NCBI RefSeq assembly: GCF_029891735.1
Contig: NZ_JANQDH010000058.1
Location: 1 to 64,000 of the forward strand
Source: Chrysosporum bergii ANA360D
GTDB taxonomy: Bacteria > Cyanobacteriota > Cyanobacteriia > Cyanobacteriales > Nostocaceae
Reading direction: 5' to 3'
DNA: 64,000 nt
A model generated the notes under the pieces. The model did not search any database and had not been told where the DNA came from. It worked only from the letters and a program-made list of their open reading frames with translations. This document shows, one piece after another, positions 62,146-64,000 of this stretch (within the stretch, counting starts at the first letter, position 1; every line of letters begins with the position of its first letter). The position numbers were made by a program, and so were the translations under genes.

Positions 62146-64000
62146 CACGCCGCAAACAACCTCACCTTAACATCTAGCAAAACATCAGCAGGCTTACCCA
62201 ACAACCTCAGCGCCTCCAGTCCCCCGGCTGTCGTCACCTCTGGAGTTTGAAACAACTTAGAATTTTCTAAGCCATCAGTTCCCGCCTTGACAAACTGTCT
62301 CACCAAAGCCTTAACCGTAGCTGCTGACACTTCCGGCATATCATTTAACCAGAGAAGCTGGTTATAAGTAAAAGCTTCTGCCCGGTTTACCCTTGTTTGT
62401 CGTATTAAACTGTACCCCAACTCCCCCAACACATCATATAAATCACAATCCTGTAAAGATTCCAACTCCCGCCACCTCAAAACAGAACTCTCCCCACCTG
62501 GTAGCGAGTTTAACAACTTGCGGCGTTCTTTTGGATTCACCCACACAGCCCGAAATTCATCAACCTTTGGTACTTATGTCACCAACCTTTGCGTTAACAG
62601 TTCCCTGTATTCTTCCACAGGAAGCCGCACACCTTTACCATCTGCATTAGTCAAAGTATAGCGCCCCTCCGGGGTAATATTCACATCAAACCCTTCAACA
62701 ACAACGCTAAGAACTGCTTTTTTCGGTTGGGGATTAACAGGTGTTGATTTATTCGGCGACTTGCGGCTAATTTTAGTTAAAAATTCCTCTCCAAATAATC
62801 TAGTAGCATTAGTATAGTCATACACCCGAAACATCATTTTATTAGTAGAAACATTTAACCTAGTTCCTCTTCCCACCATTTGATAAAAAGTAATTGGTGA
62901 CTCAAGATAACGAAAAAAAACAATATTTTCTAACCAGGGGACATCCACACCAGTTGTCAACAAATCAACAGTAGTAGCAATAAAATGAGAACGACTTGAC
63001 CCCTTTAAATCTGGTAAATAATCATTTCCCGATGACTTAGCAGTACATTTAAAAGCATAATTCTCTAAAGGCTGTTTACCTTCCTGTTGACACCATTGGG
63101 CATAAAGATTATTTAATTGTGCCGCCACATCGTCAGCGTGTCTATCCCGGACACAGAAAATAATTGTTTTTTGTTCAGGACTGCCAGTAGCTAACAGATA
63201 CTTAAACAAATCCTCACACATAGCAATTACTCTATCAGGTAAAAGAATTTTATTTTCATAAGTTTTATTTTTATACTCTTCCTCTAACTCATCTCTAGTC
63301 ACAGGTTGACCAGTAATGGCATTTCTCGGATTACGTGCCATAATTTCATCAATAGTCAAACAATCCTTATCAATATTTATTTCACTAGTAATAATTTCAC
63401 AAGCAGCTAAATAGCCATCTTCAATTCCTTGTCCAATATCATACTCATACACAGGTTCGCCAAAATAGCGCAAATTATCAGCATTAATAGCCGCATCTTG
63501 TTGCGCTGCTGGGGTATCTTCTAAACCTACCAACTGTCTTGGAGTCGCCGTTAAGCCAATTTGTACAGCATCAGGATTGCGAGTTAAAACCTGTGACCAT
63601 TTCCCCCAAGCAGACCGATGACACTCATCAATAATAATATGACTAAAATAATTAACCGGATAATTTTGAGTTAAAAAATTAGCGGTATCTTCTTCTTTGC
63701 TAACATCCAAAGTTTGATAAGTAGCAATTAAAACCCGAGCATTTTTCTTCGCGTCTTTTCCTTCAACCGTGGCTGCATCCCCACCAAATAATACTTGTAA
63801 AGCTCCTGTGGCTTGGATACGCAACTCATCTCTATCACAGACAAATAAAGCCCGTCTTAACTGTCCAGCATCAGCCACCCGTCGTAAAAGATTACCAGCG
63901 ATAAAAGTCTTTCCAGCCCCCGTAGCCAAAGACAATAAAACCCGCTTGGGTAGATTCAACTTCTCACAACGAGCTATTTTTTCAAAAGCTGCTCTAATAG
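62145..64000 (-). pseudogene. hsdR: type I restriction endonuclease subunit HsdR, in-frame stop, partial at window edge
   Basis: The helicase part runs in from the right edge with 'LATGAGKTFIAGNLL' (Walker A), 'IIIDECHRSAWGKW' (DEAH-like) and 'GLTATPR'. It stops at TAA 62574-62576 after 'LLTQRLVT'. The same frame reopens straight after ('VPKVDEFRAVWVNPKERRKLL') as the EcoEI-type HsdR C-terminal domain, down to 62145. One nonsense codon therefore splits an otherwise continuous gene, which means a disabled restriction subunit, readthrough or a sequencing error. The nuclease domain lies outside the window. Confidence 0.85.

Noticed and set aside
1-64000. CRISPR array, tRNA or rRNA gene
   Set aside because: I found no regularly spaced direct repeats with unique spacers and no cloverleaf T-loop signature in the intergenic regions. 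A tRNA-finding program would be more reliable than reading.

Overview
The window is a 64 kb piece of a cyanobacterial chromosome, most likely from a heterocyst-forming (Nostocales) species. The evidence is psbI (photosystem II), a complete fbp-tal-zwf-opcA cluster, AdoCbl-dependent NrdJ, SLH/OprB-type porins, short RRM RNA-binding proteins, AT-rich intergenic DNA and many HIP1 octamers (GCGATCGC). The species assignment is inference. No rRNA, tRNA or CRISPR array was seen.

Layout. 0-7 kb: an rRNA methyltransferase gene cut by an inserted repeat, a DUF2157/GDYXXLXY membrane pair, a decayed lipoprotein gene, a UPF0182 membrane protein and a cyclic-nucleotide-binding protein. 7-14 kb: cobyrinate a,c-diamide synthase, then opcA, zwf, tal and fbp (oxidative pentose phosphate and carbon flux, read leftward). 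14-16 kb: small proteins, including a cold-shock-like RRM protein. 16-31.6 kb: an accessory cluster (below). 32-38 kb: nrdJ, an LptD-like outer-membrane protein, psbI and a hexapeptide acetyltransferase. 38-39.5 kb: nearly gene-free AT-rich DNA. 39.5-54 kb: housekeeping genes (glgP, DUF429, trpS, metF, prfC, a degenerate M48 protein, a second RRM protein, a sucrose-phosphate-synthase-like glycosyltransferase, rqcH). 54-59 kb: a porin and zinc-uptake genes behind a Zur-like palindrome, then PsiE and DUF427 proteins. 59-64 kb: a type I restriction-modification locus whose hsdR carries an in-frame stop.

The most interesting part is 16.0-31.6 kb, which looks like a biosynthetic cluster without NRPS or PKS genes. 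On the minus strand, in order of transcription, lie a stand-alone indoleamine 2,3-dioxygenase (IDO), a Rossmann-fold oxidoreductase, an intact YtcJ/NfdA-type amidohydrolase, an ABC exporter, a sulfotransferase, a PhyH-type 2-oxoglutarate dioxygenase and a GT90 glycosyltransferase. Next to them, on the plus strand, is a 1148-residue protein joining an IDO-like domain to an NAD(P)H/FAD reductase and a cytochrome b5 domain. A divergent pair follows: a free-standing B3/B4 (tRNA-editing-like) domain protein and a second amidohydrolase paralogue that has lost most metal ligands. My inference is that the cluster oxidises tryptophan or another indole, processes the formamide, then hydroxylates, sulfates, perhaps glycosylates and exports the product.

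At least six copies of a roughly 105 bp MITE-like repeat (ends TATAGCA.../...GCTATA) lie in the window, four of them between or beside the cluster genes. One supplies the stop codon of the IDO fusion, and two place promoter-like sequence just upstream of cluster genes.
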